Below, piece after piece: positions 50,663-59,262 of a stretch of DNA of 64,000 nt. Both the position numbers and the translations under genes were made by a program. The notes under the pieces are model-generated. The model ran no database searches, was not told the DNA's origin, and saw only the letters and a program-made list of their open reading frames with translations. Numbering within the stretch: the first letter of the stretch is position 1; each line of letters begins with the position of its first letter. The DNA is taken from the NCBI GenBank assembly GCA_947174505.1, contig CAMWJF010000008.1, positions 1 through 64,000 on the forward strand, written 5' to 3'. The DNA comes from an uncultured Lachnospiraceae bacterium. GTDB taxonomy: Bacteria > Bacillota > Clostridia > Lachnospirales > Lachnospiraceae.

Positions 50663-51274
50663 GTGATCTTGCACAGACAGTTTGGGGTCAAAAACGGTTA
50701 TCACATAGCATACCTGTTTATGATCGGTCTTTTTATGGGAATCCTGCTTGTTAATCTGGGACATGATACCTGGATCAGAAACGGCAGCCTGCTGGGGACG
50801 GAGATGATGAACAGACTGAAAAACAGCAGACCGGAAGGAGAGGGGCTGGTGGGATACATTCTCAGGCACCGTCTGTTCACGGGCTGCCTTTTATGTCTGG
50901 TTTCCACAACCTTGGTAGGGATGCCGTTTCTTTGTGTCTATATCTGCTATATGGGGCTTTCGGCGGGCTGCCTTCTCTCTGTGGCCGTAGTCCGCTACGG
51001 AATCAGGGGTCTGCTGTTTATGGCAGCCGTGTTGTTTCCGCAGGCGTTGCTGCTGGTTCCGGCTTATATTCTCCTTATTTTCTGGGCGGCAGATGTAAAT
51101 CGGACGCTCTATGCGCCAAGGACGCAGCTGGAGGGTTACGAGCGGTACAGCGGGCGGTTTTATTTGAAAAAGGGAGTGCAGATTGTCGGCATTATGACAG
51201 TTGTCATAATTGGATGCCTGCTGGAGAGTTATGTCAATCCAAGTATTCTCCATTTTGTCCTAAAAATCTTCTAA
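50663..51274 (+). CDS. spoIIM: Stage II sporulation protein M
   Basis: The 203-residue membrane protein has about five helices and the SpoIIM stretch KNGYHIAYLFMIGLFMGILL. SpoIIM works with SpoIID and SpoIIP in peptidoglycan remodelling during engulfment. GTG 50663 is four bases after AAGAGG; TTG 50669 is an alternative. The neighbours (NUDIX, xerD) match the known context. Confidence 0.88.
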   Translation: MILHRQFGVKNGYHIAYLFMIGLFMGILLVNLGHDTWIRNGSLLGTEMMNRLKNSRPEGEGLVGYILRHRLFTGCLLCLVSTTLVGMPFLCVYICYMGLSAGCLLSVAVVRYGIRGLLFMAAVLFPQALLLVPAYILLIFWAADVNRTLYAPRTQLEGYERYSGRFYLKKGVQIVGIMTVVIIGCLLESYVNPSILHFVLKIF

Positions 51275-51390
51275 AAAATTTTTTTATTCTTTTTTCCAAG
51301 ATGTAGTAGACATAAAATCATATACGGACGATATGTTGTGCCTCGGATAGAAAAGGGCGCAAATGCCCGTAAATTCAAGAAAAATTCCAT

Positions 51391-51419
51391 TTGCTTTTCT
51401 AAAAAAATCTGATTATAAT
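51391..51419 (+). promoter_or_regulatory. xerD promoter
   Basis: TTGCTT (51391-51396) and TATAAT (51414-51419) are 17 bases apart, about 60 bases upstream of the start codon. Confidence 0.65.
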
Positions 51420-51480
51420 GGTACTCAGACAGTGACTCGATTTACATAAAGAGAACGTACAGGGAAGGGCCTCCAAGTAA

Positions 51481-52365
51481 ATGGAAAAAGAGATTGGCGC
51501 ATTTATTACATATTTACATAATGTGAAGAATACCTCTGGTAATACAGAAATGTCTTACAGAAGAGATCTGGAAAAGGTATCGCATTTTATGGAATCGCGC
51601 GGTATCCGTGAGACGAAAGATATAAAGGCGCAGGATCTGGCTGACTATGTGAAATTTTTGGAGGACAGTAAATTTGCGGCGGCCACGGTGTCCCGCAATA
51701 TAGCATCCCTGAAGGCGTTTTATCATTATATGGTGCAGGAGGGGCTGGCGGAGGAAGATATCTCCGATAAACTCAAAGCGCCTAAAATTGAGAAAAAGGC
51801 GCCGGAGATCATGTCGCCGGACGAGGTGGTGCGGCTCCTGGAGCAGCCAGCGGGGGACAGTCCCAAGGAAATCCGGGATAAGGCGATGTTAGAGCTTCTC
51901 TACGCCACGGGAATCCGTGTGACGGAGCTGATAACGCTGCATCTTTCCGACGTGAATATGCAGATGAGCTTCATTCTCTGCCGCGACCGCAACAAGGAGA
52001 GGATCATTCCGTTTGGCGCGGCGGCCAAGAACGCATTGGCCAGATATCTGGACGGTACCAGAGAGGAAATGCTGGAGAATAAAAAGTCGGAGGTGTTGTT
52101 TGCCAACTGCTCCGGGCAGCCGATGAGCAGACAGGGGTTCTGGAAACTCATCAAGCATTATGCGAAGAAGGCGGATATTCAGGCCGATATTACGCCCCAT
52201 ACGCTGCGCCATTCCTTTGCGGCGCATCTTGTGGAGAACGGTGCGGATCTTCGGAGCGTACAGGAAATGCTGGGGCATTCCGATATTTCCACCACGCAGA
52301 TTTACGCGAACCTGAACCATAATCATATCAGAGAGGTATACGCGAAGGCGCACCCGCGCGGATAA
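51481..52365 (+). CDS. xerD: Tyrosine recombinase XerD
   Basis: The 294-residue protein resolves chromosome dimers with XerC at dif. The SAM-like N-terminal domain is followed by the catalytic domain: Arg in ATGIRVTE, His-Leu-Arg in TPHTLRHSFAAHL, His in MLGHSDIS and the nucleophile Tyr in TTQIYANL. The length is that of XerD (298 in E. coli). Its ribosome binding site is weak. Confidence 0.93.
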   Translation: MEKEIGAFITYLHNVKNTSGNTEMSYRRDLEKVSHFMESRGIRETKDIKAQDLADYVKFLEDSKFAAATVSRNIASLKAFYHYMVQEGLAEEDISDKLKAPKIEKKAPEIMSPDEVVRLLEQPAGDSPKEIRDKAMLELLYATGIRVTELITLHLSDVNMQMSFILCRDRNKERIIPFGAAAKNALARYLDGTREEMLENKKSEVLFANCSGQPMSRQGFWKLIKHYAKKADIQADITPHTLRHSFAAHLVENGADLRSVQEMLGHSDISTTQIYANLNHNHIREVYAKAHPRG

Positions 52366-52581
52366 GTGGGAACAGGGCGCAGCAGGCGGAAACAAAACGG
52401 CGCAGGAAAAACAGAACGATATCAGGTGTATCAGGGCATGGGACTGTTTCAGGGGAAACACCCGTGCTTTTTTGTGTGCATACCAAGTCTGTCTGGATAA
52501 TGTCGAAATAGTATTCTCAAGAATTATATAAATGCATTTGATATAGATATTTGCTATTATTTTACTTCACATTTATAATAG

Positions 52582-52778
52582 GTGTTACAGACGTTTTCTT
52601 CCACAGCGGTGGCTGTTTATGGAATCTGCATACGCATTAGCAGCATTGCCACTGTGGGAATATACGGAATTACAAGATTCCGATTGCTGCCTATAATTAT
52701 GGAGAAGCTGACAGGATGCAGGTTTTGGGCGCTGCGAATTTTGGGTTTGGCGTGATTATGGCAGTTTGGGCGTTATGA
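52582..52778 (+). pseudogene. Frameshifted fragment of a MATE transporter
   Basis: In one frame from 52582 the bases read TAVAVYGICIRISSIATVGI then YGITRFRLLPI. Then, one frame over from 52692, they read YNYGEADRMQVLGAANFGFG and VIMAVWAL before TGA at 52778. Together these match one internal MATE segment (pattern AVAVYGI...RLQSF...LLPIIAYNYGAGD). The frame change and missing bases fall near 52690. No start or other MATE domains are nearby; the complete MATE gene at 54310-55647 differs. The rest of the 437-base gap after xerD shows nothing else recognisable. Confidence 0.7.
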
Positions 52779-52802
52779 GATAGAGACGGGAAGGGAGGAT
52801 GT

Positions 52803-53261
52803 ATGAGAAAGGTCAGATGGGCAGTTATTTCCATGTGTCTGGTAAGCGCGCTGGCGGGATGCGGCGGTTCCGCATCGGCGGAGGAACGGCAGCGAAGTGT
52901 ATCTGATACAGAAGTATTGATGAAGATTGATGAGGAAACTGTTGCGGTGGCATGGGAGGATAACGAGTCGGTTGCGGCTCTCACGGAACTTCTCCGTGAA
53001 CAGTCCATGTCCATACAGATGTCCATGTACGGGGGATTTGAACAGGTTGGCTCCTTTGGAACAAGCCTGCCCAGGGACGATAAACAGACGACAACACAGG
53101 CAGGAGATATTGTCCTGTATTCCGGTAATCAGATGGTGGTGTTTTATGGTTCCAATTCCTGGGCATATACAAGGCTGGGCAGGATTACGGGTAAATCCGC
53201 TGAGGAACTGGAGGAGCTGCTTGGCGGAGGGGATGTGACGGTCACATTGGAATTGCCATAA
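52803..53261 (+). CDS. Cyclophilin-like-fold lipoprotein
   Basis: The 152-residue protein has a lipoprotein signal with the lipobox LAGC at about residues 18-21. The mature part ends with GDIVLYSGNQMVVFYGSNSW then AYTRLGRITG, a pattern of the cyclophilin-like PF18050 family. Catalytic residues of true cyclophilins are not seen. GGGAGGATGT is the ribosome binding site. It follows the MATE fragment. Function unknown. Confidence 0.75.
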   Translation: MRKVRWAVISMCLVSALAGCGGSASAEERQRSVSDTEVLMKIDEETVAVAWEDNESVAALTELLREQSMSIQMSMYGGFEQVGSFGTSLPRDDKQTTTQAGDIVLYSGNQMVVFYGSNSWAYTRLGRITGKSAEELEELLGGGDVTVTLELP

Positions 53262-53331
53262 GCCCATCCTGTCATGGTGAATCATCCGCCTTATTATGCG
53301 GGAAGAAACAGAGGTCTGCAGGGGGCCTTAC

Positions 53332-54219
53332 CTACAGGCTGCCCAGGTTTTGCTCCAGACGGTTCAGGAACAGTTTTGCGGCTTTGGAAAAAACCTGATA
53401 CCTTTTTGTAAAAAGGTATACGTCCGAGTATAGTTTCGGGAACAGGGGACGGAATGTCAAAGGATGGCTTCCCTCGGTGTTGATCAGCTCATCAATACAC
53501 AGGGCATAGCCCATCCCGGCCTCTACCATAAGCCCCGCATTATAGATCAGGTTGTAGGTGGAAACGATGTGCGGCTTTACCATGGCGCCTGCAAGATATG
53601 TCTGCAGGCGGCCGCTGTTGGATGACTGGCTGGGCATAATCAGCGGGAGGTCTGCAAGATCAGCGAATGAAATTTCCGTTTTGGCGGCAAGGGGAGCGTC
53701 TTTTCGCATGAGAATCCCCCATGCCTCATGCAGCGGGAGCTTCCGGTAATCATAGCGGGGGCTGGTTTCCGGCTCCAGCAAAAAGCCCATATCCAGCAGT
53801 CCCTTATCCAGCCGCTCAATAATGGTGTCGGCATTGCTGCTGAAAAAGTGGAATTGAATATCAGGATACTCCTCCTGTACTGCCCGGATAATCTGCATGA
53901 TGGAAAGGGTGGAACGGTGTTCACCGCAGCCGATATAGACGTCACCGGATATACTCTGTTCATTTTCCCGGAAGGCGCTTTCCGTCTTGTCCATGAGGGA
54001 GATGATTTCCTGGGCGCGGCTCCTCAGATAGAGGCCTTCTTCTGTCAGGGTAATCTTTTTCCGATTGCGGACCAGAAGCTGCCTGCCCAGTTTTTCTTCC
54101 AGATCCATCATCTGCTTGGACAGTGTGGGCTGGGAAATATGGAGATATTCGGCGGCTTTTGTAATGCTCTGCTCTGTGGCGACGGCAAGGAAATATTGCA
54201 GCAGACGGGTTTCGATCAT
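53332..54219 (-). CDS. LysR-family transcriptional regulator
   Basis: The 295-residue protein has an N-terminal helix-turn-helix (TRLLQYFLAVATEQSITKAA, then LHISQPTLSKQMMDLEEKLG) and a LysR effector-binding domain. ATG 54219 is preferred to 54261 since AAAGGA is eight bases upstream and the family starts here. It follows the MATE gene on the same strand after 90 bases. Confidence 0.9.
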   Translation of the reverse strand: MIETRLLQYFLAVATEQSITKAAEYLHISQPTLSKQMMDLEEKLGRQLLVRNRKKITLTEEGLYLRSRAQEIISLMDKTESAFRENEQSISGDVYIGCGEHRSTLSIMQIIRAVQEEYPDIQFHFFSSNADTIIERLDKGLLDMGFLLEPETSPRYDYRKLPLHEAWGILMRKDAPLAAKTEISFADLADLPLIMPSQSSNSGRLQTYLAGAMVKPHIVSTYNLIYNAGLMVEAGMGYALCIDELINTEGSHPLTFRPLFPKLYSDVYLFTKRYQVFSKAAKLFLNRLEQNLGSL

Positions 54220-54309
54220 AGGAAAAGGTCCTTTCTGTTTCTCTGTGAAATCTATCTGCATTTATTTTATATAACTTCTGGTTATTTTACAAGGGCGCGT
54301 ACCGCTTTA

Positions 54310-55647
54310 TTACATATAGTGATATTTCCCACGTTTCGCAAACAGGAAAACGGCGGAAAGCAGGCAGGCGAACACCTCGGCCACCGTGATGGCCCACCAG
54401 ATGCCGTCCACGCCGAAGAGAAGCGGCAGGACCAGCACGGACGTGTTCTGGAAGACAAGCGTCCGTATAAAGGATATGGCTGCCGAAATCGCACCGTTGT
54501 TGAGGGCGGTAAAGAATGAGGAGGCGAAAATATTAAAACCGGCCAGCAGGAAGGAGAAGGCAAACAGCCGGAACGCATGGCATGTCAGTGCAAACAGCTC
54601 CGCGTCGTAGCCCACAAATATGTTGGAGAGCGGGGCGGCAAAGAGGAAAGCGGCGGCGGTCAGGACGATGCTGGCGCCGCTGATGAGCGTCACGCTCTTT
54701 CCGAGCATATTTTTCAGTTCCCCATGATTCCCCGCACCGTAGTGAAAACTGACCACAGGGGCAGCGCCGATGGAATAACCGATGTAGATGGCGATAAAGA
54801 TAAACTGTACATACATCAGCACGCCGTATGCCGAAACGCCGTTTTCACCGATATATTTCAGAAGCTGAAAATTATAGATCATGCTGACAACGGAGGAGGA
54901 GATGTTGCTCATCAGCTCCGAGGAACCGTTGGCGCAGGCCTGTAACAGGGGCTTCCATTCCAATCTGGCACGGGTAAGCCGCAGCAGGCTGCTGTTTGGG
55001 CCAAGAAAATAGAAAAGTGGAAGCAGGCCGCCCACACACTGGCTCACGCCCGTGGCAATGGCAGCTCCCGCAACACCCCATCGGCATACGCCCACAAAAA
55101 GGGCGTCAAGGATCATATTGGTTACGCCTGCGCCTACAGTGACCGCCAGTCCCAGTTTGGGCTTTTCGGCGGCGATCAGAAAACTCTGGAAAACATTCTG
55201 CAGCATAAAGGTGACGGTAAAGCTGATCACAATCCGCCCGTAGAGAACGCAGTCAGGCAGCATTTCCGGCGTGGCGCCTAAAAGTACGGCTACGGGACGT
55301 ATGAAAAGCAGGCCGACGGCGGACAGTGCGATGCCGAGAAGCAGGGTAAAACCGATCAGCATGGAAAAATAGCGGTTTGCCTTTTCCCGGTCGCCTGTGC
55401 CAAGCACCAGAGACACAAGGGCAGTACCGCCCGTACCGATCATAAAACCCATACCAGCCAGAATCATAATAAAGGGAAAGATGAGATTGACGGACGCAAA
55501 GGCGGTTTTCCCTGCAAAATTGGACACGAAGAAGCCGTCCACTACGCCGTAGACGGAAGTAAACACCATCATAACGATGGAGGGAAAGGTAAAGCGCAGC
55601 AGTTTATTGTAGGTAAAATGGTCTGATAATTGAATGGTTGTCTTCAT
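54310..55647 (-). CDS. MATE-family efflux transporter
   Basis: The 445-residue protein has about 12 membrane helices and family motifs including GTGGTALVSLVLGTGDREKA and PVVSFHYGAGN. MATE proteins export drugs or metabolites in exchange for sodium or protons. It starts 23 bases after the MarR-type gene, so the regulator likely controls it. Confidence 0.9.
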   Translation of the reverse strand: MKTTIQLSDHFTYNKLLRFTFPSIVMMVFTSVYGVVDGFFVSNFAGKTAFASVNLIFPFIMILAGMGFMIGTGGTALVSLVLGTGDREKANRYFSMLIGFTLLLGIALSAVGLLFIRPVAVLLGATPEMLPDCVLYGRIVISFTVTFMLQNVFQSFLIAAEKPKLGLAVTVGAGVTNMILDALFVGVCRWGVAGAAIATGVSQCVGGLLPLFYFLGPNSSLLRLTRARLEWKPLLQACANGSSELMSNISSSVVSMIYNFQLLKYIGENGVSAYGVLMYVQFIFIAIYIGYSIGAAPVVSFHYGAGNHGELKNMLGKSVTLISGASIVLTAAAFLFAAPLSNIFVGYDAELFALTCHAFRLFAFSFLLAGFNIFASSFFTALNNGAISAAISFIRTLVFQNTSVLVLPLLFGVDGIWWAITVAEVFACLLSAVFLFAKRGKYHYM

Positions 55648-55670
55648 AATGGTTCTCCTTGTACTTTTCT

Positions 55671-56141
55671 TTATTGAGAAGACCGCATCGGCGGCAGGGC
55701 TTTTCCGGGCAGGCTGCCCCGGCCCTTTAAATCTCTCAGATACCGTTCCGTCAGTTCCAGGTACAGGTTCACGTCCTCTTCGGCCCAGGAGGAAAAGATA
55801 TCGTTTTCCATTTCTATGATTTTTCCGGCCGTCCGGTCTGCCAGTGCCCGGCCCTTTTCGGTGAGGCAGACGGTCTTCGCCTTATGGCCGTCCGGTTCCA
55901 GATAAAGAATGCCTTCCGCTTCCAGCTTGCGCAGGGCGGAATTGATGGTCTGCTTGCTGATGCCGGAGCTTCGGCATATGCTTTTAAGCGGGCAGGGATC
56001 GCCCAGATCACAGATGGTATACAAAACAATCGAGACGCTGTCAGAAATGCCTAATTTCTGTGATATTTCGTGGTAGACGGCGTCGATCTCGCTGACCAGA
56101 TAGTTGTACCGTTTTAACGGTTTTGAGGATTGTATTTTCAT
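55671..56141 (-). CDS. MarR-family transcriptional regulator
   Basis: The 156-residue protein has the MarR winged helix: ICRSSGISKQTINSALRKLE and the wing AEGILYLEPDGHKAKTVCLT. It probably represses itself and the MATE gene, binding the dyads at 56265-56306. The mRNA leader of about 140 bases contains two hairpins, one a GAGAATGC palindrome (56195-56213). Confidence 0.88.
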   Translation of the reverse strand: MKIQSSKPLKRYNYLVSEIDAVYHEISQKLGISDSVSIVLYTICDLGDPCPLKSICRSSGISKQTINSALRKLEAEGILYLEPDGHKAKTVCLTEKGRALADRTAGKIIEMENDIFSSWAEEDVNLYLELTERYLRDLKGRGSLPGKALPPMRSSQ

Positions 56142-56194
56142 GGGCGCTCCTTTTTTGTTCTATAAGGAAATTGCGATAGTGTAAATCATTCAAG

Positions 56195-56213
56195 GAGAAT
56201 GCGGAGCATTCTC
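56195..56213. repeat. GAGAATGC palindrome in the MarR leader
   Basis: GAGAATGC-gga-GCATTCTC, 8 perfect pairs. A second hairpin AGAGTTTGCC/GGCATACTCT (56214-56236, one mismatch) follows. The same palindrome core occurs at 15057, 19338 and 60365. Confidence 0.7.
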
Positions 56214-56264
56214 AGAGTTTGCCGCAGGCATACTCTTAATGTTCGCTGCCGAGCGACGATTTTT

Positions 56265-56306
56265 GTATGAAATCGTACTGATGATAAGGATAGTATGATT
56301 TCGTAC
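56265..56306. promoter_or_regulatory. Double operator for the MarR-type regulator
   Basis: GTATGAAATCGTAC (56265-56278) and GTATGATTTCGTAC (56293-56306) are each imperfect palindromes, 28 bases apart centre to centre, and the two flanks form a larger inverted repeat of about 19 bases. The second fills the spacer of the minus-strand promoter. MarR dimers bind this type of site. Confidence 0.75.
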
Positions 56307-56315
56307 AAAAGTCAA
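56287..56315 (-). promoter_or_regulatory. Promoter of the MarR-MATE operon
   Basis: On the minus strand TTGACT (56315-56310) and TATCCT (56292-56287) are 17 bases apart, with an operator dyad in the spacer. Confidence 0.6.
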
Positions 56316-56317
56316 GC

Positions 56318-56346
56318 AAAAAATAACGCCCCGGAAAGAGGGGCGC
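56318..56346 (-). terminator. Terminator after the DAHP synthase gene
   Basis: On the minus strand GCGCCCC pairs with GGGGCG with a seven-base loop, followed by TTATTTTTT. It begins about 18 bases after the stop codon and ends just before the MarR promoter. Confidence 0.85.
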
Positions 56347-56363
56347 AAATGTATAAGCGGTTC

Positions 56364-57392
56364 CTATTCATATTCTGCAATATCATAAATCAGCCGTTCG
56401 GACGCCTCCCAGCCAAGGCAGGGGTCGGTGATGGACTTTCCATAAATGCCCTCGCCGATTTTCTGGCAGCCTGCCTCAATATAGCTCTCGACCATAACGC
56501 CCTTGACCATGCTGTGAATGTCCCTGTTTAACCGCCGGCTGTGCATAACCTCCTTGACGATGCGGATCTGCTGTTCGTACTCCTTGTTGGAGTTGCTGTG
56601 GTTTGCATCGATGACACAGGCCGGATTAACCAGGTCGTAATCCTGATACAGGGTATATAAAGTGTTTAAGTCCTCATAGTGGTAATTCGGAAGGCTTCTG
56701 CCATGTTTGTTCACGGAACCGCGCAGTACCGCATGGGCCAGCGGATTGCCGCCTGTGCTGACCTCATATCCCCGGTAGGTAAATTCATGTGGATGCTGCG
56801 CCGCGTAGATGGAGTTGAGCATCACGGAGAGGGTACCGCTGGTGGGGTTCTTCATCCCGGCAGGCACGTCGAAGCCGCTGACAGTCATGCGGTGCTGCTG
56901 GTCCTCCACAGAGCGCGCGCCGATGGCAACATAGGAGAGAATGTCCTCCACATAGCCCCAGTTGTCGGGATAGAGCATCTCGTCAGCGGCGGTCAGCCCG
57001 GTTTCCTCTATGGCGCGGATATGCATTTTGCGCATGGCGATCAGACCGCTTGTAAAATCGGGCTTCTTTTCCGGGTCTGGCTGACTTACAATGCCCTTGT
57101 AACCTTCGCCCGTTGTGCGGGGCTTATTGGTATAAATCCGTGGAATCAGAATCAGCTTGTCTTTTACTTTCTCGCTGACACGGGCAAGCCGATTTACATA
57201 ATCACAGACCGCCTCTTCGTTGTCGGCGGAGCAGGGGCCGATGATCACGATAAACTTTTTGCTTTTTCCGGTAATGACGTCCCGGATTGCAATGTCCCGT
57301 TCTCTCTTGACCTCCACCAGATGCGCGGGCATGGGAAACTGCTCGCGGATCTCATCGGGTGTGGGTAATTTGGCTACATATTGAAATGACAT
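56364..57392 (-). CDS. aroF: 3-deoxy-7-phosphoheptulonate synthase (class I)
   Basis: This 342-residue enzyme joins phosphoenolpyruvate and erythrose 4-phosphate, the first step of aromatic amino acid synthesis. IIGPCSADNEEAVCDYV, IPRIYTNKPRTTGEGYKG, GARSVEDQQHR and IDANHSNSNKEYEQQ are hallmarks of the AroF/G/H class. It stands alone, with its own terminator and a leader in which the ribosome binding site is paired. Which of the AroF/G/H feedback classes it belongs to cannot be read here. Confidence 0.93.
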   Translation of the reverse strand: MSFQYVAKLPTPDEIREQFPMPAHLVEVKRERDIAIRDVITGKSKKFIVIIGPCSADNEEAVCDYVNRLARVSEKVKDKLILIPRIYTNKPRTTGEGYKGIVSQPDPEKKPDFTSGLIAMRKMHIRAIEETGLTAADEMLYPDNWGYVEDILSYVAIGARSVEDQQHRMTVSGFDVPAGMKNPTSGTLSVMLNSIYAAQHPHEFTYRGYEVSTGGNPLAHAVLRGSVNKHGRSLPNYHYEDLNTLYTLYQDYDLVNPACVIDANHSNSNKEYEQQIRIVKEVMHSRRLNRDIHSMVKGVMVESYIEAGCQKIGEGIYGKSITDPCLGWEASERLIYDIAEYE

Positions 57393-57397
57393 GGTTA

Positions 57398-57470
57398 CCT
57401 CCCGACAGAAACGGCTTTGCCGGGAGGCACGGATCGGTGAACTGTCTTTCGCATGTCCGGCGGCCGTTTC
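57398..57470 (-). promoter_or_regulatory. Leader with paired ribosome binding site before aroF
   Basis: On the minus strand CCTCCCG (57427-57421) pairs perfectly with CGGGAGG (57404-57398), which is the ribosome binding site five bases before the ATG. The loop contains GCCGTTTC (57415-57408), which is complementary to GAAACGGC upstream (57470-57463). The 8-base and 7-base helices could form a pseudoknot or exclude each other, so translation may be switched by folding. Confidence 0.6.
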
Positions 57471-57583
57471 GTCTGTCTCATAATATTAGTTTCTCTGGCA
57501 AAACACATACATTATAGTATATTGGTGGGAGAATCGCAAGTAAAAGTGCGAGAAGAACGCCGATCCCCGCAGCAGATTACTTT

Positions 57584-59017
57584 TTACAGTCTTTTTGCCC
57601 TGTGCGAAATGTGGAGCGCCGATACGGTGCACAGAAGTGTCTGCAGCATCTGGCTGGCAAGCATGCCCCACAGATATCCTCTGATGCCGTAGAGCGGGAT
57701 GGCGAAAAATACGAACAGCAGGCGCAGCAGGAGGCTGACCACACTGAACAGGAAGGTCTGGATGGTCTTTCCGAGACCGTTCAGAATGCTGTTTAATGTG
57801 CTTGCGATATACATAAAGGGGCAGATAAAGCTGAGCGTCAGGATAAAGCTGCCCGCCAGCTCCGAGTGAAAGAGCAGACGCCCGGCCAGCCTTCCGAACA
57901 GCAGAAACAGGGCGGTGCAGACAAAGCCCAGAAGGAGGCAGCAGCGGATCGAGGTAAAAATGGCGCGCCGCACCGCGGTCCGGTTGCCGCTTGCGTCCGC
58001 TTCCGATACGATGGGCAGAAGCAGTACGGAGATGGAGTTGGTGATGGCGGAGGGAAATAGAATCAGCGGCAGGCTCATGCCGGTGAGCACGCCGTAGACG
58101 CTCAGGGCGTCGGCGTTGTCCAGACCGTATGCCATCAGACGGTTCGGTATGTAGATCGCTTCCACGCTCTGCAGGAGGTTCAGCACCAGACGGTTGGCTG
58201 ACAGGGGGACGGCGAGCTGTAAAAGCTGTCCTGTGATGCGACGGTAGACGGCGAGCACGGAGGAGAGGGGCGGTGTGGTCTGGCGGCGGAAAAACAGGGG
58301 CGCATGTGTCTGCCCTGCCGGGGAGACAGAAGATCCCGGCACCGGAATGTGACCGCAGGCGGGAAATACCTGATGGGCGCGCGCAAGAATCGCCACCACA
58401 GAGACGATCATGGAGGCGCTTTCCCCGATCACAAGCCCCACCACGGCGAAGCTGATGGTGGGTGTGAGGCCGTGTTTCTGGCAGACAAAATAAATCAGGT
58501 AGACGCTTCCCACCCGGCAGACCTGTTCCGCAAGCTGGGAAAGCGCGGGGATACCGGTCCTGCGGATGCCGTAGAAGTAGCCGTTGATACAGGAGTGCAC
58601 GCTGGCCATGGGGATGGAGAGCGCAATGATGCGGAGAAGCGGGGCAGTCCGTGCTTCCAGCAGAAGGTTTGCCGCGATCGGTTCCGCATACACATAGATG
58701 CCGAACGCACAGGCCGCGGAGAGCGCCATCGCCAGAAGGAAGCCGGCCCAGAGCGTGCGGAAGGAGCTTTTGTAATCGCGGGTGCTTGTTTCGCTGGCCA
58801 CATATTTGGAGATGGCAGTCTGGATGCCGGATACGGTAAGGGAAAAAGAGAGGGCCAGCACAGGGGAGATGAGCTGGTAGAGGCCCATGCCCTCCGCGCC
58901 GAATACATTGGAGAGGAAAATACGGTAGAAAAAGCCGATAAAACGGCTCAGTAATCCGGTCAAAGTCAGGATAACGGTTCCGGCCACCAAAGGGTGATTC
59001 CATCTTTTTAACGTCAT
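57584..59017 (-). CDS. SpoVB/MurJ-like polysaccharide flippase
   Basis: The 477-residue protein has about 14 membrane helices and starts LKRWNHPLVAGTVILTLTGL followed by LSRFIGFFYR, as in SpoVB-type transporters. It is a paralogue of the flippase at 31694 but shorter, without a basic C-terminal tail. A long frame on the same strand, shifted by one base and rich in Arg and Pro, is only a shadow. The gene diverges from mnmA. Confidence 0.85.
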   Translation of the reverse strand: MTLKRWNHPLVAGTVILTLTGLLSRFIGFFYRIFLSNVFGAEGMGLYQLISPVLALSFSLTVSGIQTAISKYVASETSTRDYKSSFRTLWAGFLLAMALSAACAFGIYVYAEPIAANLLLEARTAPLLRIIALSIPMASVHSCINGYFYGIRRTGIPALSQLAEQVCRVGSVYLIYFVCQKHGLTPTISFAVVGLVIGESASMIVSVVAILARAHQVFPACGHIPVPGSSVSPAGQTHAPLFFRRQTTPPLSSVLAVYRRITGQLLQLAVPLSANRLVLNLLQSVEAIYIPNRLMAYGLDNADALSVYGVLTGMSLPLILFPSAITNSISVLLLPIVSEADASGNRTAVRRAIFTSIRCCLLLGFVCTALFLLFGRLAGRLLFHSELAGSFILTLSFICPFMYIASTLNSILNGLGKTIQTFLFSVVSLLLRLLFVFFAIPLYGIRGYLWGMLASQMLQTLLCTVSALHISHRAKRL

Positions 59018-59158
59018 AGGGCACCATCTGAGAATGGGATATGGTTTATGTTTATGTGAGAATCATGGAGAATAGAATTTTATATGATATATTATTTGTT
59101 TAAAACGGGCAGAAAGCAGGCGGTTCCGACCAGAATTCACGGGCGGACGGAAGAAACA

Positions 59159-59187
59159 TTGACACATATAATACAATATCGTATTAT
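59159..59187 (+). promoter_or_regulatory. mnmA promoter with overlapping palindrome
   Basis: TTGACA (59159-59164) and TATTAT (59182-59187) have a 17-base spacer. ATAATAC (59169-59175) and GTATTAT (59181-59187) are inverted arms covering the spacer and the -10 box, the layout of a repressor site. Confidence 0.65.
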
Positions 59188-59203
59188 CTTGTGTGGAAGA
59201 AAC

Positions 59204-59223
59204 AATGCGGCATTCTCCGCATT
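59204..59223 (+). repeat. Hairpin in the mnmA leader
   Basis: AATGCGG-cattct-CCGCATT, 7 perfect pairs. The GGCATTCTCCGCA core followed by GATTT matches the 3' half of the leader elements before dxs and recN, so it looks like a trimmed relative of them. Confidence 0.6.
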
Positions 59224-59262
59224 GATTTAAAGTTCTGCTTAAGCGGAATAAGGGAGGTTATA

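Noticed and set aside
53728-54519. 263-codon plus-strand frame opposite LysR and MATE
   Set aside because: Antisense shadow over two recognised genes.
57393-57486. T-box or known aromatic riboswitch before aroF
   Set aside because: No T-box sequence (AGGGUGGnACCGCG) and no terminator in the leader; only the paired ribosome binding site is seen.
57486-59027. 513-codon minus-strand frame over the flippase
   Set aside because: Arg/Pro/His-rich low-quality translation; the overlapping frame 57584-59017 is a clear membrane transporter.
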